Shown one piece after another: positions 9,691 through 22,598 of a stretch of DNA of 64,000 nucleotides. The DNA comes from Rotaria socialis (Eukaryota; Rotifera; Eurotatoria; Philodinida; Philodinidae): the NCBI GenBank assembly GCA_905331475.1, contig CAJNYU010001189.1, positions 50,087-114,086 on the forward strand. The letters are read 5' to 3'. The first letter of the stretch is position 1; each line of letters starts with the position of its first letter. The notes below the pieces were generated by a model. It saw nothing but the letters and a program-made list of their open reading frames with translations, did no database searches and was not told where the DNA came from. The translations under genes and the position numbers were made by a program.

Positions 9691-10734
9691 ATGGTTAAAT
9701 CATCTTACAACGAATCTCTCATTGAATTGTTGGACACGCTTACAATTCAATTAGATCGTTATGCAGCAATTTTTATTTTTCTGTTTGGTGTTGTGGGAAA
9801 CGTTCTCAATATTTTCGTTCTCTCGCAGCGAACTTTTCATTCAAATTCATGTGCTTGGATTTTTCTGACTGCATCCGTTGTGAATCTCGTTTCTATTCTA
9901 TCTGGTCTTATCACAATTATGATCGGTAGTTGGACAACTAATCCAACCAATACTATAGGATGGATTTGTAAGCTTCGAGCTCATCTTGTATTCTCAACAA
10001 GAACCATGGCTCCATGGTTAATTGTATTAGCTACAATAGATCGATGGCTTTTATCAAGTATCGATGCTATCCGTCGACGAAAAAGTACACTCAAAAATGC
10101 TCAACGATGGGCAGCAGTGATTATCACTCTTTCTATACTTCTCTATGCTCAAATGTTTTATTGTTATGAAGCAAATCTTACCGATGCACCGTTGTCATGC
10201 TATGATAAAACAGTTATATGCCGTTATCTTACTGATTTATCGTTTGTTAGCATTACCGTTATGATTCCCGTAGTGCTCATGATTTTATTTGGCTTGCTAA
10301 CTATTATAAATGCACGTGAGTCTCAACGTCGTGTCCAGTCGTTGACGAGAGGAAATCATGTCTCTGGTACAAATAGATCATCAAGAGCGACTGCTGGAAG
10401 TTCACAGAGAAAACCAACACGCAGAACAGAACAAAGCCTTCTTCGAATGCTTCTTGTGCAAGTTTTAGCGCTCTGTATTCTTACTATTCCATTATCACTT
10501 GACAGATTTTATTCGACACTCTATAAAGACAATGGATCTGCGGTAAGCACTGCAATTAATTCGTTCATATACAATACCGCCATTTTACTTTATTTCATAT
10601 CAAATGGCATGCCGTTCTATATATATACACTGTGCGGTGGAAGGGTTTTTCGCAAAGCCTTATGTGATTTTCTTTTAATGATGAAACGAAAACTTCTGCT
10701 TACTCTATTAAATACCTCAGTTTGTTGTAACTAA
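9691..10734 (+). CDS. Orphan rhodopsin-family GPCR, paralog of the gene at 5314
   Basis: 347 residues that align without gaps to the receptor at 5314-6351 for nearly the whole length. Shared features are GNVLNIFVLSQ in TM1, WICKLRAH at TM3, DRW at 117-119, SSIDAIRRRKSTLKNAQRW in loop 2, LLRMLLVQVL in TM6 and SNGMPFYIYTLCGG in TM7. Only the third intracellular loop (~215-248) and the tail differ much, as expected for G-protein coupling regions. A splice acceptor (TTTTCAG at ~9653-9659) precedes the start by 31 nt, as in the paralog. Same strand and tandem order indicate local duplication. Ligand unknown. Confidence 0.9.
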   Translation: MVKSSYNESLIELLDTLTIQLDRYAAIFIFLFGVVGNVLNIFVLSQRTFHSNSCAWIFLTASVVNLVSILSGLITIMIGSWTTNPTNTIGWICKLRAHLVFSTRTMAPWLIVLATIDRWLLSSIDAIRRRKSTLKNAQRWAAVIITLSILLYAQMFYCYEANLTDAPLSCYDKTVICRYLTDLSFVSITVMIPVVLMILFGLLTIINARESQRRVQSLTRGNHVSGTNRSSRATAGSSQRKPTRRTEQSLLRMLLVQVLALCILTIPLSLDRFYSTLYKDNGSAVSTAINSFIYNTAILLYFISNGMPFYIYTLCGGRVFRKALCDFLLMMKRKLLLTLLNTSVCCN

Positions 10735-12122
10735 AATACTTTTGACTAGCAATTAAAATTCACAAATTCAGGCAGATACCATTTATACAGTTTTTCTGTA
10801 TAATTAGCGTAGATTTTTTTGTGTCAGTCTCGTTTAAAAATACAAAATTCATTTTATTCTTGAAATTAAATATTTTAGACCGTACTAAAATGATTACTAT
10901 CAGCCTTGCAAAGACTTCCAAATGAAACTTCGTTCGAACATTGAAGAACTTTGAAAGAATACATCAAATACTTGATTCTTTCTCAATGCTAAATATAGTT
11001 TACTATTTAGATCATGGCAAAAATCTTATATTTTAAAATATGATTAAGAGAGGTATCGTTGTTGAATATTTTTTTCTCAAGGCACATGAAAGTATCCCAA
11101 ACTACATACAGAGAACATTATTTTCATTCATGCTGAATTTAATCTGTATTTTTATCCGGGATATTTTTGCATGCCAAATTATTAGATATTAAAACTTATA
11201 TCATCTTTCTGTTTTTAAATATGCATCACGTTACTGATAGACAAAGGTCTTGGGAACTTCTCTAACTTGAACAAAATTATCATAGTTAACGAATTGACGT
11301 ATTTTCTTTATTCGTATCAAGAATTGAAACTTTTACATAAAACATAACCAAAATGAAGAGAACATTTCTACTAGATTCTTTAGAAAAATATACAAAAAAT
11401 TCTAACAATACATAATACATTCTTAGATTTGATAAGAAACGATCTAAAGTGAGCGTTAATTTATTGTCGAGGAAAACCTAGCAGGTGTACTTTCATTCCG
11501 ACGAAGTAAATATGATAAAATTAAATTTTTCTTCCTATCACTAACCTGATCGTGTGTCACAATAGCAGTTCTCCTTTGACATAGGCTATGCTACGTACTT
11601 TATTGTTGCTGCTCTATTCTCAAAAACAATTACATCAGTCTTTGTTATGACTAAAAGATAACTGCCATCTTTCCATTTTTTTCTAAAAATAACTTCATCG
11701 GCTGTGACAATTAATAGTGATGATACTATAAATATTGGTATCTTCTCGGAACATATTTTAGGCAACTTTTTCGTTTTACTTTATTCATTGTTAAATTAAT
11801 TGTGAAAGAGTTTCGTTCAACAAAACATAAAAACAAAATATTGAGACTATGAAAAACTATTAATAGAATTATTCATAATCTAATTCCTTTAGTTTATCAT
11901 TTGAAAAAGATAATCCTCCAAAAATTGACTATGGTAATCTTGTATCATCTTAACTAAAACTCAATGTTTTAGATAGATGTTATTTATAATTGATACTGTT
12001 AAAGAACATAATCTATTTCTCAAAACTCCATCAATAAATTTTTTACATCGATTCAGCAACAACGCTTCATCCCCATAAATAAGAAAAAAATCGAAAAGAA
12101 AACACAAAAACTATTGATGAAA
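10735..12122. other. Intergenic, nothing recognised
   Basis: About 1.4 kb of AT-rich DNA between the convergent GPCR and LamG genes. No family-level coding signal, RNA gene or repeat was seen. Confidence 0.6.
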
Positions 12123-15100
12123 TCAAATAATAAAAGTCAGAGTGCACACATCCTCCAGAGTAAGTTCGCGACTGTATACACGAAAATCATCGATTGCACC
12201 TGTAAACGGGCCTGGCTGGCCGACTAAGCCATTGGTACATCGACCATCACGGCCATTTAAAGAATTGCCCAATGTTAAATAGTTAGGTGTTATTTCACTT
12301 CCGAGAAATGTTGAAGCTGCTACAGAGCTAACAAGCGTACTATTAACATAGAGTTTCAATCCATTTGTTGAACTCCATGTTTGAACAACTTCTATCCATG
12401 TTGACGAAACAGATAAAATAGGACCAGTAGCTGATACAACCGTATTAGCACTGAGCAAAACTTGTGCAACGATTGCTCCATTTGAAGTAAAACCCAATAA
12501 TGGAAAACATTGAGGTCCTGTACCTAAAGATGATGTTGATAGATGAACCAGTGTACCAGATAATACTTCAGGCTGAATACGAAATACAAGTGAAAATGCT
12601 CTATTACTAATACCCAATGAAGTCAAGCCCCATGCTTGAAAATAAGACATTGGTGCACCAGAAAATGATATAGCTTGATTAAAATAGCCTGCGCCAATCG
12701 ACGTGTCTAAATACGTAGTCGCTACTGCATTAGGTCCCGAATCAATGTATGGTGATGGTATGTCAAATTTAAAACGAGCAGCTAATGTTGCTATATCAAG
12801 TATTTCACAAGAAGATTTCAATTGTTGAGCGATTGATAATTGATCGATGTAGCCCTAAATTTATTTATATTATCAAAAAACTCCTTTTGTAAATTGTTAT
12901 ATTAATATTATCTCATAGAGGGGATTCCATTTTTTCCTTTCAAAGAGAAAACATTTTGATATTACCTGAAAATAGCCACTTCCAAAGTTTACACCTTCAT
13001 TAGTGCCAACTGTAAAATTGCCTGATGAAATTTCTAATGTAGTTGATGCCCTGTGTTGTCCGTCAAGATATCCATTCAAATAGATAGTTTGTATGCTTGT
13101 TACTTTATCAAAAGAAAATGCTACATGTATCCATTGGTTGAGTAAGATTTCCGTACGACCTTGAAGATCATTATTATAAAATCCAAAGTAAAGTTTCTTA
13201 TTACGAATATTAATATGCAGACATTTATTTACTATTTTGGATGGACATAAACCAACAATACTGTGATCTTTTGAATTCGGATATCCAGTTGGTTTAATCC
13301 ATGCATCGATAGTGAAACTAACATCATACAATGGAATAAATGATGTATGCATAGCTTGTTGCTGTGACGCATTAAATGAAGCTGCTTGACGTACATATCC
13401 GGGGACAAAAGTAGGAAGATGCGCAGAAGGAAGCCCATTGTGACCACTAACAATGTCAGTGTATGAATCATCAAATGGCCACATGGCAATACCATCCGCA
13501 GAACTAATCCATGATTGATTTAGGCATGATTGGCCACATGAAATTGGAGTTATTGTAGTGCCTAATGAATGGTATTGTTTTTTTAAATTCATTATATGAC
13601 GTTTTTCGTCTCACGCGAAAGATAGATAAATATCAATGTGTATCTTAGTTTTAAGACAACTACTCAGAGAATTACTTATCTATCACAGCTATTAGATGAT
13701 GAGATTGGAAAAAAATTATGAGAGTTGATTTAGTATTTGAGTCTATGAATTAATAGTTGTAATATTGTTAATTATAGAATTTTAGATAAACTAAATCAAA
13801 GAGAAAAATATCAATTCACTGACCTGGAATGGTAGTTGTCATTTCTCCTGCCATTTTCACCATCATTATTGTTGTTGTTGCTGATGCATTGATAACCGTT
13901 CGTTCAGTGATATTCGTTGTATAATTTAGTGCTTCAGTTGTATAATTTAGTGATTCCGTTGAATTGATTGCTATATACAAATAGATAATTTTTATAAAAT
14001 GAAAATCGTTTTTAAAAACTTAATTTTACCTATTAGCATTGCTTTAGCTTGCTTATTCTTAGCAATAAAAACTATTAAAAGTGCAGTAATAATCGCAAGA
14101 AGAAGAAGAGCAAGTAACAACAAAAGTGCCAGCCACAGTAATGAACACGGATAATAAACAATACCACAAAATCTATAAAAAAAAAGAAAAGCAGAATCAT
14201 GTATTCTCATTCAATAAATTTCTTGAGTAGAAACTCTGAATTTCAATTGTTAAAATTATCGACTTGACAGTTAGAATTTCATTCTCACTCTCGGATCAGT
14301 CACGTAACAAAAACGCTAAACCTTAATCATCAAACTTAGTTAATAACTGTGTTTTGTGAAGCACGATCTGAAACGAATGTTGAAGTATATAGGGTAGAAG
14401 TTTGGACCCATCCCCCCCCCACAGACCGTTACAGAGAAATTAATTAATCAGTTAATCGGTTAATTTATTAATTATTAAATTTCTCTGTGGTGGTCTGTGG
14501 TGGTTTTTCAGTTCTCTGTAACGGTTTGTGATGGTTTCTAGAGACTCCATACATCATCATACAGGCCGTAACAGAGAAGCTCCACAGACGATGACTGGCC
14601 GTGATTGGCGGATTCCGGAAAAGGGGTTTCATCGTGCTTCACATTTTAATCCCACAGGGTTTGCGCTAGCAGCTACTTTCTTTATGAATTTATTTGCATT
14701 ATTATCTAGTGTATTTTATTATTGAAATGAAATCAGTACTGACATGGCTTCTGCAAAAAACAAACAAACAAATATTCAACGCTGCGGGCACCAATTTGAA
14801 AACGTCTCAACACACACAACATATAGATTGGATCGTACTACTAAGTTTTAGAATAGTTCAATAAAGAATCGATCGAATTTAAAAAAAAACGATAAATTTG
14901 ATTTTGTTCTGACAACAATGTAATTTTCGATAAAGTACTGCTTTACATTATGAAAGTTTCACATAGTAGTGATATTTATAACACAAACGTAAACAAAACA
15001 AACCATAAAAGTAAAAAGTAATTTTTATTGTTTTACCTTCGATATTTTTTCGAATATGGTTTTTCTATATGTTTATTCAAGGTTGGTTGATTTGCAGCTT

Positions 15101-15215
15101 TCACCATAGATTCGATGTTTACGGGCCATGCAATATCTGTCTAGAGAAGAAATACGAATCGATTATATACTAAACATCATACACATATATGACTTACTAT
15201 CGAGTCGTTATCCAT
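12123..15215 (-). CDS. Type II membrane protein with two LamG-like (concanavalin A-fold) domains
   Basis: Six exons closing in frame (579 aa): 15215-15198, 15140-15037, 14172-14030, 13970-13824, 13561-12966, 12854-12123, all with GT-AG introns. A short N-terminal cytoplasmic tail (starts MDNDSI) precedes one hydrophobic helix (~51-78, Leu-rich, ending IVFIAKNK) without a cleavable signal. A Ser/Thr-rich stalk (~89-137) carries five N-glycosylation sequons (NST, NYT twice, NIT, NAS). Two Laminin_G_3-type domains follow: domain 1 ~150-345, closing with GYIDQLSI across the last intron, and domain 2 to the C-terminus, with GAIDDFRVYSREL. Probably extracellular glycan or protein binding. A paralog with matching exon phases lies at 18561-21003. 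The ligand is not known. Confidence 0.85.
14355..14643. mobile_element. ~289-bp inverted-repeat element inside an intron of the LamG gene
   Basis: The ends TGTGAAGCACGAT and ATCGTGCTTCACA are perfect inverted repeats. The interior has repeated ACAGACCGTTACAGAGA-type blocks in both orientations and a C8 run. It sits in the 864-nt second intron (14173-15036), which is far longer than the others, so the insertion explains most of the extra length. No coding capacity. Confidence 0.7.
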
Positions 15216-16191
15216 TTTATTAACTTAGAACACACGTGAAGTCTGTTAATAAGTCCTGTGAAAAGGAAAATAAGTGAGTTGAAATTCTTTGATAACTGAA
15301 TGGCATAGGCGGCCTTCATTTACTGTTAATATTTATAATGTAATCAAAATACTTGCGCATCAGCTTTAGAATTTAAATATTTATTTTTTCTTTGCTATTG
15401 TTTTGGAACTCGCTTTGATTTATTGATGACGTGGTCACATTTGTTATTAACCATTGCATACTACTACGTTTATTGATTCATAAATGAATAATAATCAAGG
15501 AAAATTTTTAACGATGAATTTTGAAGATAATTGACTTTTTTTTTCTTTTTAAATGCCTTTTGAAAAATGATTATTTGGTTTCATTTACGAATAAAAATTA
15601 ATCAAACTAAACTAGTCAATATCTAAATTTGATGAACCAGATTGTCAACAGATACAGATGTATTTATTTTTAGAATTTACGTGTGCAATACGCATATGCT
15701 AATATGGGTATTGCGCTGGTAAGAGATAAAAATAACTAATAAGAAAAGCATTACTTTTTCATTGTTTAACACATTACGAAGGATGTGAGCGGATAAAAAG
15801 CGACTCAATATTTTTATTAATATCGACATGCATACTCGACTTTAACTAAATCATGACGTGCATTCAGAATGATTTTATTTTGTTTTCTTAAGCGTTAATA
15901 TTGGCATTATTTATAATAGAAGAAAAATAACTGTTTTCACTGATAAAACCAGACTTTCGAATATGAATATTCTATATGATTTATTCAATAAGGAAAATTC
16001 AAATACTAATATTGAATTCCAGAAAAAGAAATGTATACAATAGTGCTTAATATAAATATGGAAAATAAAACTGCTGATCAATATTAAAAGTTCAAAAAAA
16101 AAAGATACAAAATATAGGTGGTTTTTTTAGAAAGAAGTATAGATTCAGCATTATATTAAGGTCACATAAAAATTGGTTAAGATGATTCATA
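15216..16191. other. Intergenic, nothing recognised
   Basis: About 1 kb AT-rich spacer between two same-strand genes. It holds the upstream region of the LamG gene and the 3' end region of the DUF4246 gene. No gene or repeat identified. Confidence 0.6.
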
Positions 16192-17862
16192 TCAATCTGA
16201 TTCTGTATGCTGTAATGTATCTCTTGCTTCGCTTCTTTCTCGTGGCGACCATGTGGATAGTGATGGAACGAATTCTGTTGTTCCACAATTACCCCAACAT
16301 ATCCAACCCCAACCTGATTTTTCATCTAGCATGGCGCGTCGAACACGAGTTCGAAATTCTTTAGCTTCCATTTGATTATCCCATGCAGATGATATCTTCA
16401 AATATTTTAAAATTTTGTCTAAAACAATATCCGGCAAGCGTCCATTATTCCATTCGCGAAGTGTTTCAATAATCGTATCTTTCGGTGTACAAAGGACACT
16501 ATCTGATCTCAACGGTATCTGCTGTTCGGGATCAACAATAAAAAAATTAAGAAATGTCCGACGGCGGCCATCATCAGGAGTTAAATTTCGAATTTGTTGA
16601 AAACGATGTGGAATTGAATTAGAAAAAACAACACAAGCACCAGTTTTAACAGATGATACTTGATGATGAGTTACGATTCCTTCGTACCAATCTTGAGGAG
16701 CATATTTTGGACGAAATTTCAGTCCGCCCCCTTCGAGCTGATCATCAACATGTAAATAATAAACTCCAACAGCAACAATATTTTCTGTTTGACCTTCGGT
16801 ATGCCATCGGCCGGCATATTTCATACCTAATAAAGAAAAAGTATTTGATTAAAATGATATGATTAGCACGTTACCTGCTTTTAAATTATAACTTTGAGCT
16901 TTAACAATAACTTGCAATCGTTGTTCTTGACCTGTATTCATTTTGATTAGTTTCAATTGTTCAAATAAAGGTAACATTGAATGAAATATATGTGCAATAT
17001 CACCATAAGTTTGCCGATATTCTGATAAAATAGGTAAATGATGAATTGGTGTTTTAATATCAACTTTTCCATCTTTATCAGTAACGAAATTTGACGGTAA
17101 CCATTGATAAGTATTTCGTAATTTTTCATGCTCCGAAAAATCATTATATTCTCCTTCATCCAAATCTCGTTTGAAATGTCTTATTTTATAATCAGATTTT
17201 TGTAATTGTTTTAATCGTCGTGCAATCCATTCATTTCGATCGAATGATGGCGCTGGTCGGCAAGGTAGTAAATCTGGATCAATAATATCTTGAACAGGCG
17301 ATGGGTGTGGATGAAAGTCTTTTTGTTCTTCGTTGAGTTTATAGAAAAAATTCAAAAGTCGTTGTCGACGTGATTCACTAACGGGCAGGCGTTCATGAAC
17401 CCATACTGGATAAACCAGAAATGCTTCACCACCATCACCGAATTTGACGTATCGATCACCAGCTAATCGATAAAAATCAGGTTTCTCGATCGTATTTTCA
17501 TCTATATCTTCATTGGGATCAATGAACCAATTCTCATTTATATCAATCCATTGACAAACCCAACATGGCTGCATAACATCGGATGAATAATTTTCATCCA
17601 TATAATCTGAACATTTTTTCACTTGAACTTCTTGGTCATCGAACCAAATACGAATCCGTTGATTTATTTCATATTCAACTAAATAAACACGACAAGGATA
17701 TTTTAGAATTGGATAAATTCGACAATGAGGAGCACGTAGAGTAAGTTCATTTAATATTTCACGATTGGTGATGTGAATTGTAAACCATCGATTCAGATAT
17801 GTGATCGGATGAAAAGCTTGAAAACGAATAAGCCTATGTGTATCATTATCGCCGGATGCCAT
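16192..17862 (-). CDS. DUF4246 protein (2-oxoglutarate/Fe(II) oxygenase-like)
   Basis: Two exons, 17862-16875 and 16826-16192, joined across a 48-nt intron with phase 1, giving 540 aa. The C-terminal half has the DUF4246 hallmark YAGRWHTEG. His338 and Glu340 plus His403 (SIPHRF) and an Arg cluster at ~417 (RRRTFLNFFIVDP) match the 2-His-1-carboxylate and 2OG-binding layout of Fe(II) oxygenases. The N-terminal half (residues 1-330) has the conserved region around WVCQWIDINENWF. No signal peptide, so probably cytosolic or nuclear. The family is best known from fungi and some plants, and its substrate is unknown to me. Lying inside an animal gene cluster with a typical short intron, it is a candidate for old horizontal acquisition. 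Family call confident, activity inferred. Confidence 0.85.
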
Positions 17863-18560
17863 CTCTACACTGACAAAGAAAAAAAACTAAAACATAAGAT
17901 GCAACACTTTTAGAAATTTATTAGATTTTTTTTCTTGAAAATGTGATCATTCGATTATATTGGTGACGTATGCTCATGTATGAATCAAGCGAATGCTGAA
18001 GCGAGCAAGATGGCGTTACGTGTTGTTACTAATACTTGAGTGAGAAAAAAGACCAAAAGTTTGCTTAAATCAAATAGATATGACTCCGTATTTCTTCTGT
18101 TTATAATAAGTAATCCAATAAACCGAAAAGAATTTATTTTAGAAAAAAGTGCATAACGATTTGATTTTTGTATAGAGTATAATGATTTCATGAAGAACGC
18201 TGAATTTCTATTGTGTTACTTTGATAGATTTCTCATCAATTTGTATTCAATCAAAATATACAGTTCTTAAGTTCAGTTTCAATTGTCTTCGGTATCTTTG
18301 ATTTTATAATTATAGAATTTAGATATTGCAATGTTTTTCAAGAATAATAGTAATGAATCTTTATTGTTAGAATTAATCTAAAACATTTCTATTCTCGTTG
18401 CAAAACAAAACAGTATATTATGATTGATCTTTTGTCTGATTATTTTTGATGTCTAGTTCGGAAAAATTATGAAAAACGTTTCAAGATAATGAATAATTAG
18501 TGCTAGCAGAGTTAATATCAATTATTTGTGCATGTTATATTGTTAATAAAATTCTATGTA
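17863..18560. other. Intergenic, nothing recognised
   Basis: About 700 bp between the DUF4246 gene and the second LamG gene, AT-rich. It should hold the DUF4246 promoter and the LamG 3' end; no distinct motif seen. Confidence 0.55.
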
Positions 18561-21003
18561 TTATGACGAATATAGAGTGCATACATCGCTCGAATTAAGT
18601 TCACGATTATAGATTCGCCAATCATCAATGGCACCTGTGAATGGGCCTGGTGCATCAATTGATCCGTTTACACACGCATCACAACCATTCAAACAATTCC
18701 CTAATGTTAAATAGTTAGGTGTTGTTTCACTTCCGCGAAATGTTGAAGCTGCTACAGATCTAACAAGCGTATTATTAACATAGAGTTTCAATCCATTTGT
18801 CGAACTCCATGTTTGAACAATTTCTGTCCATGCTGACGATAACGGTAAAATAGGACCAGTAACAGCTATAATAGTATTATTATTTGTCAAAATTTGTGCA
18901 ACAATTGTTCCATTTGAAGTAAAACCCAATAATGAAAAACATTGAGATCCTGTACCTAAGGATGATGTTGACAAATGGACAAGTGTGCCAGATAAGATTT
19001 GAGGTTGAATACGAAATGTAATCGAAAAGGATCGATTACTCATACCTAATCCAGTCAAGCCTGATGCTTGAAAATAAGACATCGATGCACCAGAAAATGA
19101 TATAGCTTGATTTTTATGACCTGAGATAATCAAATAGTTCGAAGCTTTAGTTATCACTCCATTAGGTCCAGAATCTATTAAACACGAATTAACATCGAAC
19201 TTAAAGTAACCAGCTAGTGTTGCTATATCAAGTAGTTCACACGAAGATTTTACCCGTCGATTGATTGATAATTGATCGATGTAGCCCTAAAAAAGCAGAA
19301 TTTTAATTTACGACTAAAGACTTATACGTCTAACCTGAAAATAATTATTTGGCGTCCTGACATATGCATTAGTACCAATGGTGAAATTGGATATAGCATT
19401 TTTTAAGGCGCTCGAAGCAGTTCTCTGTCGATCGAGAACTCCATTAACATAAATACTTTGTTGAAGATTACTGACATCAAAAACAAATGCTACATGCATC
19501 CAATAATTCAATGGCATTGATGTTACACTTTGAATATCATCAAAATAGAATCCCATATAGAACTTGGTACTACGAATATTCATATGAAGACAACTATCAG
19601 TTATTACCGATGAGCACAAGCCAACTATACTGTAGTCTGATGGATTTGGAAATCCATTTTGTTTCATCCATACATCTACAGTAAAACTCACATTTTTAAA
19701 CGGAATATATGCTGTGTGAAGAGCTTGTTTCGCTGTTGCATTGAATGAAGCAGCTTGACCTACATATCCAAGAACAAATGAAGGAGTTTGTGACGCCGGA
19801 GTTGCATTGTAGACATTAGTAGAATCTTCAAAAGAATTTTCAAACGCCCATGAAGCAACCACCCCCGCAGAATAAATCCACGATTGATTAAGACATGAAG
19901 AACCGCACACTAATGGAGTTGTAGTTGTACCTAATGGGGAAAAAAATCATTCGCGTCTTTTGTAAAACTCGAGTTGAAAATAAAGTTACTTGTGGTTGTA
20001 CTAGTCGTTGAAGTAGTTGATGTGGTTACAGTAGTAATGGTACTGGTACTGCTAGTTGTATCTGTAAAATAAAAATATTTCAATTTGAATTGCATATTCA
20101 TTTATACAGCTTATTTTCCAAATGAACAAACTTGCGTTGGTGGCCGTCGTTCTCCCGATGCCATAAAGAGCAACAATCACTGCAGCAAATGCCGATAGAA
20201 CTATAACGGTAGCAATGATTGCTATTACAATATGAATCAATGAACAACGGCAAAAAATACAATTGAAGTGTCTATGTTTAAAAAAATCACATGGATAATG
20301 TGGTATATTTTATAGTTGAGAAACTATTAGGAAATTGACATATAAAATTATAGTGATGTGAAATATTCTGCAGTTTATTGAAATTTCAATGAAATTTTCT
20401 TTTCAATTGAAGTTAGTAGATTTAAAGATGCATATAGAGAAATTCTGCCTACCTTGGACGTTGTAGAACTTCTTTGTTTGTTTTATTTTCATTGATTCTA
20501 TTCATATTCTGGGAGAAATTCAATTCAGTTGAAGTTTCTTTAGGTATTATCTTTATAAATATTTTTTAATGAAAAAAATTGTTTGTCTTTTTTCTTCTGT
20601 GACGTACTTTATTATTATCCTGGACTTCATTAATTGGCATCGTCTGTTAAATATGAATAAAATTCAGGTGTGGAGAGTAGCTAATTCATAACAAAAACTT
20701 TACCTGATTGTTTGGCAGCGGAGATAATTTGTTATTATTGTTATTGAAATTAGGACGTGTACTGATAGAAGATTCATTAGTGATCTGTTTTGTCGGTGAT
20801 GGCATACTGTGGCTTCGTTTCTTCTTCTTCTTCTTCTAGAAATCGATAATAATAATAAAAATCATCAAAGAAAAGAGTTTTCTAATGGAATATTTCGTTT
20901 GATTTACGCTTGATTGTTGAAAAGATACTCTGGTGACAGTTGAGGCATTTCTATTTTGGAATTCCGATGGTTTTTTACTATTGGTTATGCTTGTTGTATC
21001 ATT
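18561..21003 (-). CDS. Type II membrane protein with two LamG-like domains, paralog of the gene at 12123; first exon unresolved
   Basis: Exons that join in frame: 21003-20908, 20835-20704, 20643-20608, 20508-20453, 20271-20132, 20061-19990, 19930-19335, 19286-18561. The N-terminal cytoplasmic part is longer than in the paralog and basic (five Lys then RSHSMPSPTK), followed by a membrane helix (~HIVIAIIATVIVLSAFAAVIVALYG, shown here only as a span at 20240-20160), a Thr/Ser-only stalk of 24 codons and two LamG-like domains (first exon 596 nt, exactly as in the paralog; second with GAIDDWRIYNREL). The start is not settled: the ATG of SMPSPTK at ~20808 is one option, or a further exon upstream of 21003. 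The second LamG domain is much more similar between paralogs than the first. Probably a cell-surface binding protein. Confidence 0.8.
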
Positions 21004-21283
21004 CTATATAATAAAAAATAAACCATCGAATTCTTGTAGTTCAATAGATAATAATGATATTGATTCTAACATCAAACGTAAAACTTTTCCAAGGGGGGAT
21101 GTGACTGTTAATTTCTATTAACATTGAATGTCCCGAATGACTAAAACGTTTTCGTGCCTCTTATAATCACATAGAAATATTCGTGACCGTGAATTTTATT
21201 TTAAAAAAATCGTGATCGTGATCAAAAATTTCAATCAACTTTTAATAGTTATTTTAAATAATGCCTGAGCACACCGATACAGA

Positions 21284-22598
21284 GACGGCGGAATGATTTC
21301 AGTCTAGGGTAGGCTTAATTCTTATTGAGAAAATTATGTCTGTCCATGTAAAAATACAGGATTCAAATTTGATTATTATCATAAGACTTTAAGTTTTTTT
21401 CGCTATGACCAATGCAAAGCTTTAACGTAGTTTGCACCAGTTACACTCTAGTTTTTATGAAGTCTTAATCGAATATAGTGAGTGTGAATTGCGTAATCCA
21501 TGAAATTTCGATTCTTTTTTACGTTATTTTTGATAAAAACGGATTGAAAATTGATTAAAACCTCATTCGTATAAGAAATTGTTTAATTCATTTCAATCTG
21601 ATTCCAGCCCTAATTTTGTATTTATGAATGTGGACCAGTTGAAAAGTATTTTGCTTTTTTACAATGATGATAGTTATCGATTTTCTGACTAGATTCTGAT
21701 TGTTTATAAACGTGATAAGTATCTAATGTATGATTAGACCCGAGAACACAGAAATTAACCAATTAACTGAAAAGTGTTATTGAAAAAAGCATTAGAAAAA
21801 ATAGCCAAACAAGAAATTGGCTACTCCATAGCTAAAAAAAGTGTCCTATCTGAATTTTTTAAAATAAAATCAGTGCAGGTGCTTCATCAAGTTGATAGTG
21901 AGATTTTTACTGACTTTAACTATGACATTTCTGTTCATAAGCCTGACTCAGTTTTAGTATCATTTGAATTGTTAAAAAGAATTAAACTAGAAGATGAACT
22001 TTCATGAAAACTAGTGGGCTTCATGCTTTATTGTGAAAGAAAGATAAAGTCTGATTTTGTTTATCTGGTATCGCTCGACAGAAAAGGAGTTATTTTTCAA
22101 ATATTTAGTAATGTAGTGAAAACCGACAAAAACCAACGATTTTACTGATCCATCAACCGACTCGATTACAGCCACTAGCAGCCGGTAATTTTTCGAGTAA
22201 ACTGTGATTGACCTCTACAATTTACCTGTTTTTGTGACAGGGATAAAATTCAAAAACTATTTTTAATAGAATATTGGAAAAAGAAATTCAACTGTTCTAT
22301 ACTAAGACGAAGCAATTTGGCGTCAATCTAATTACATGCCAATGAAATTCAAAAAAAACCAAAAGTTAGAAGTAACTGAAATATAGACTGGAAATCTTAG
22401 TGTACGCCATTGGTCGAAAAACTATGAAAATAAGCATTAGTAAAAAATTTGTATATTTTGTCGAGCCTATCAAGTCCTTGGTGTGCCGTATCTGAAGTTT
22501 GCCTTAATCCAATCTCCTCAAATCTATGTTAGACTCGCGTCTACCCCAGCATTTATGTGTCCTAGTTTGAGCCTATGCAGGCCTAATGGCTCCGTCAT
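21284..22598. mobile_element. 1.3-kb element with GACGGCGGA-type ends
   Basis: The left end GACGGCGGAATGATTTCA and right end GGCCTAATGGCTCCGTCATC resemble both ends of the element at 1894-2103. A 77-codon ORF (21774-22007, Lys/Glu-rich) has no recognisable domain. Probably a degraded or non-autonomous DNA element; the boundaries are tentative. Confidence 0.4.
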
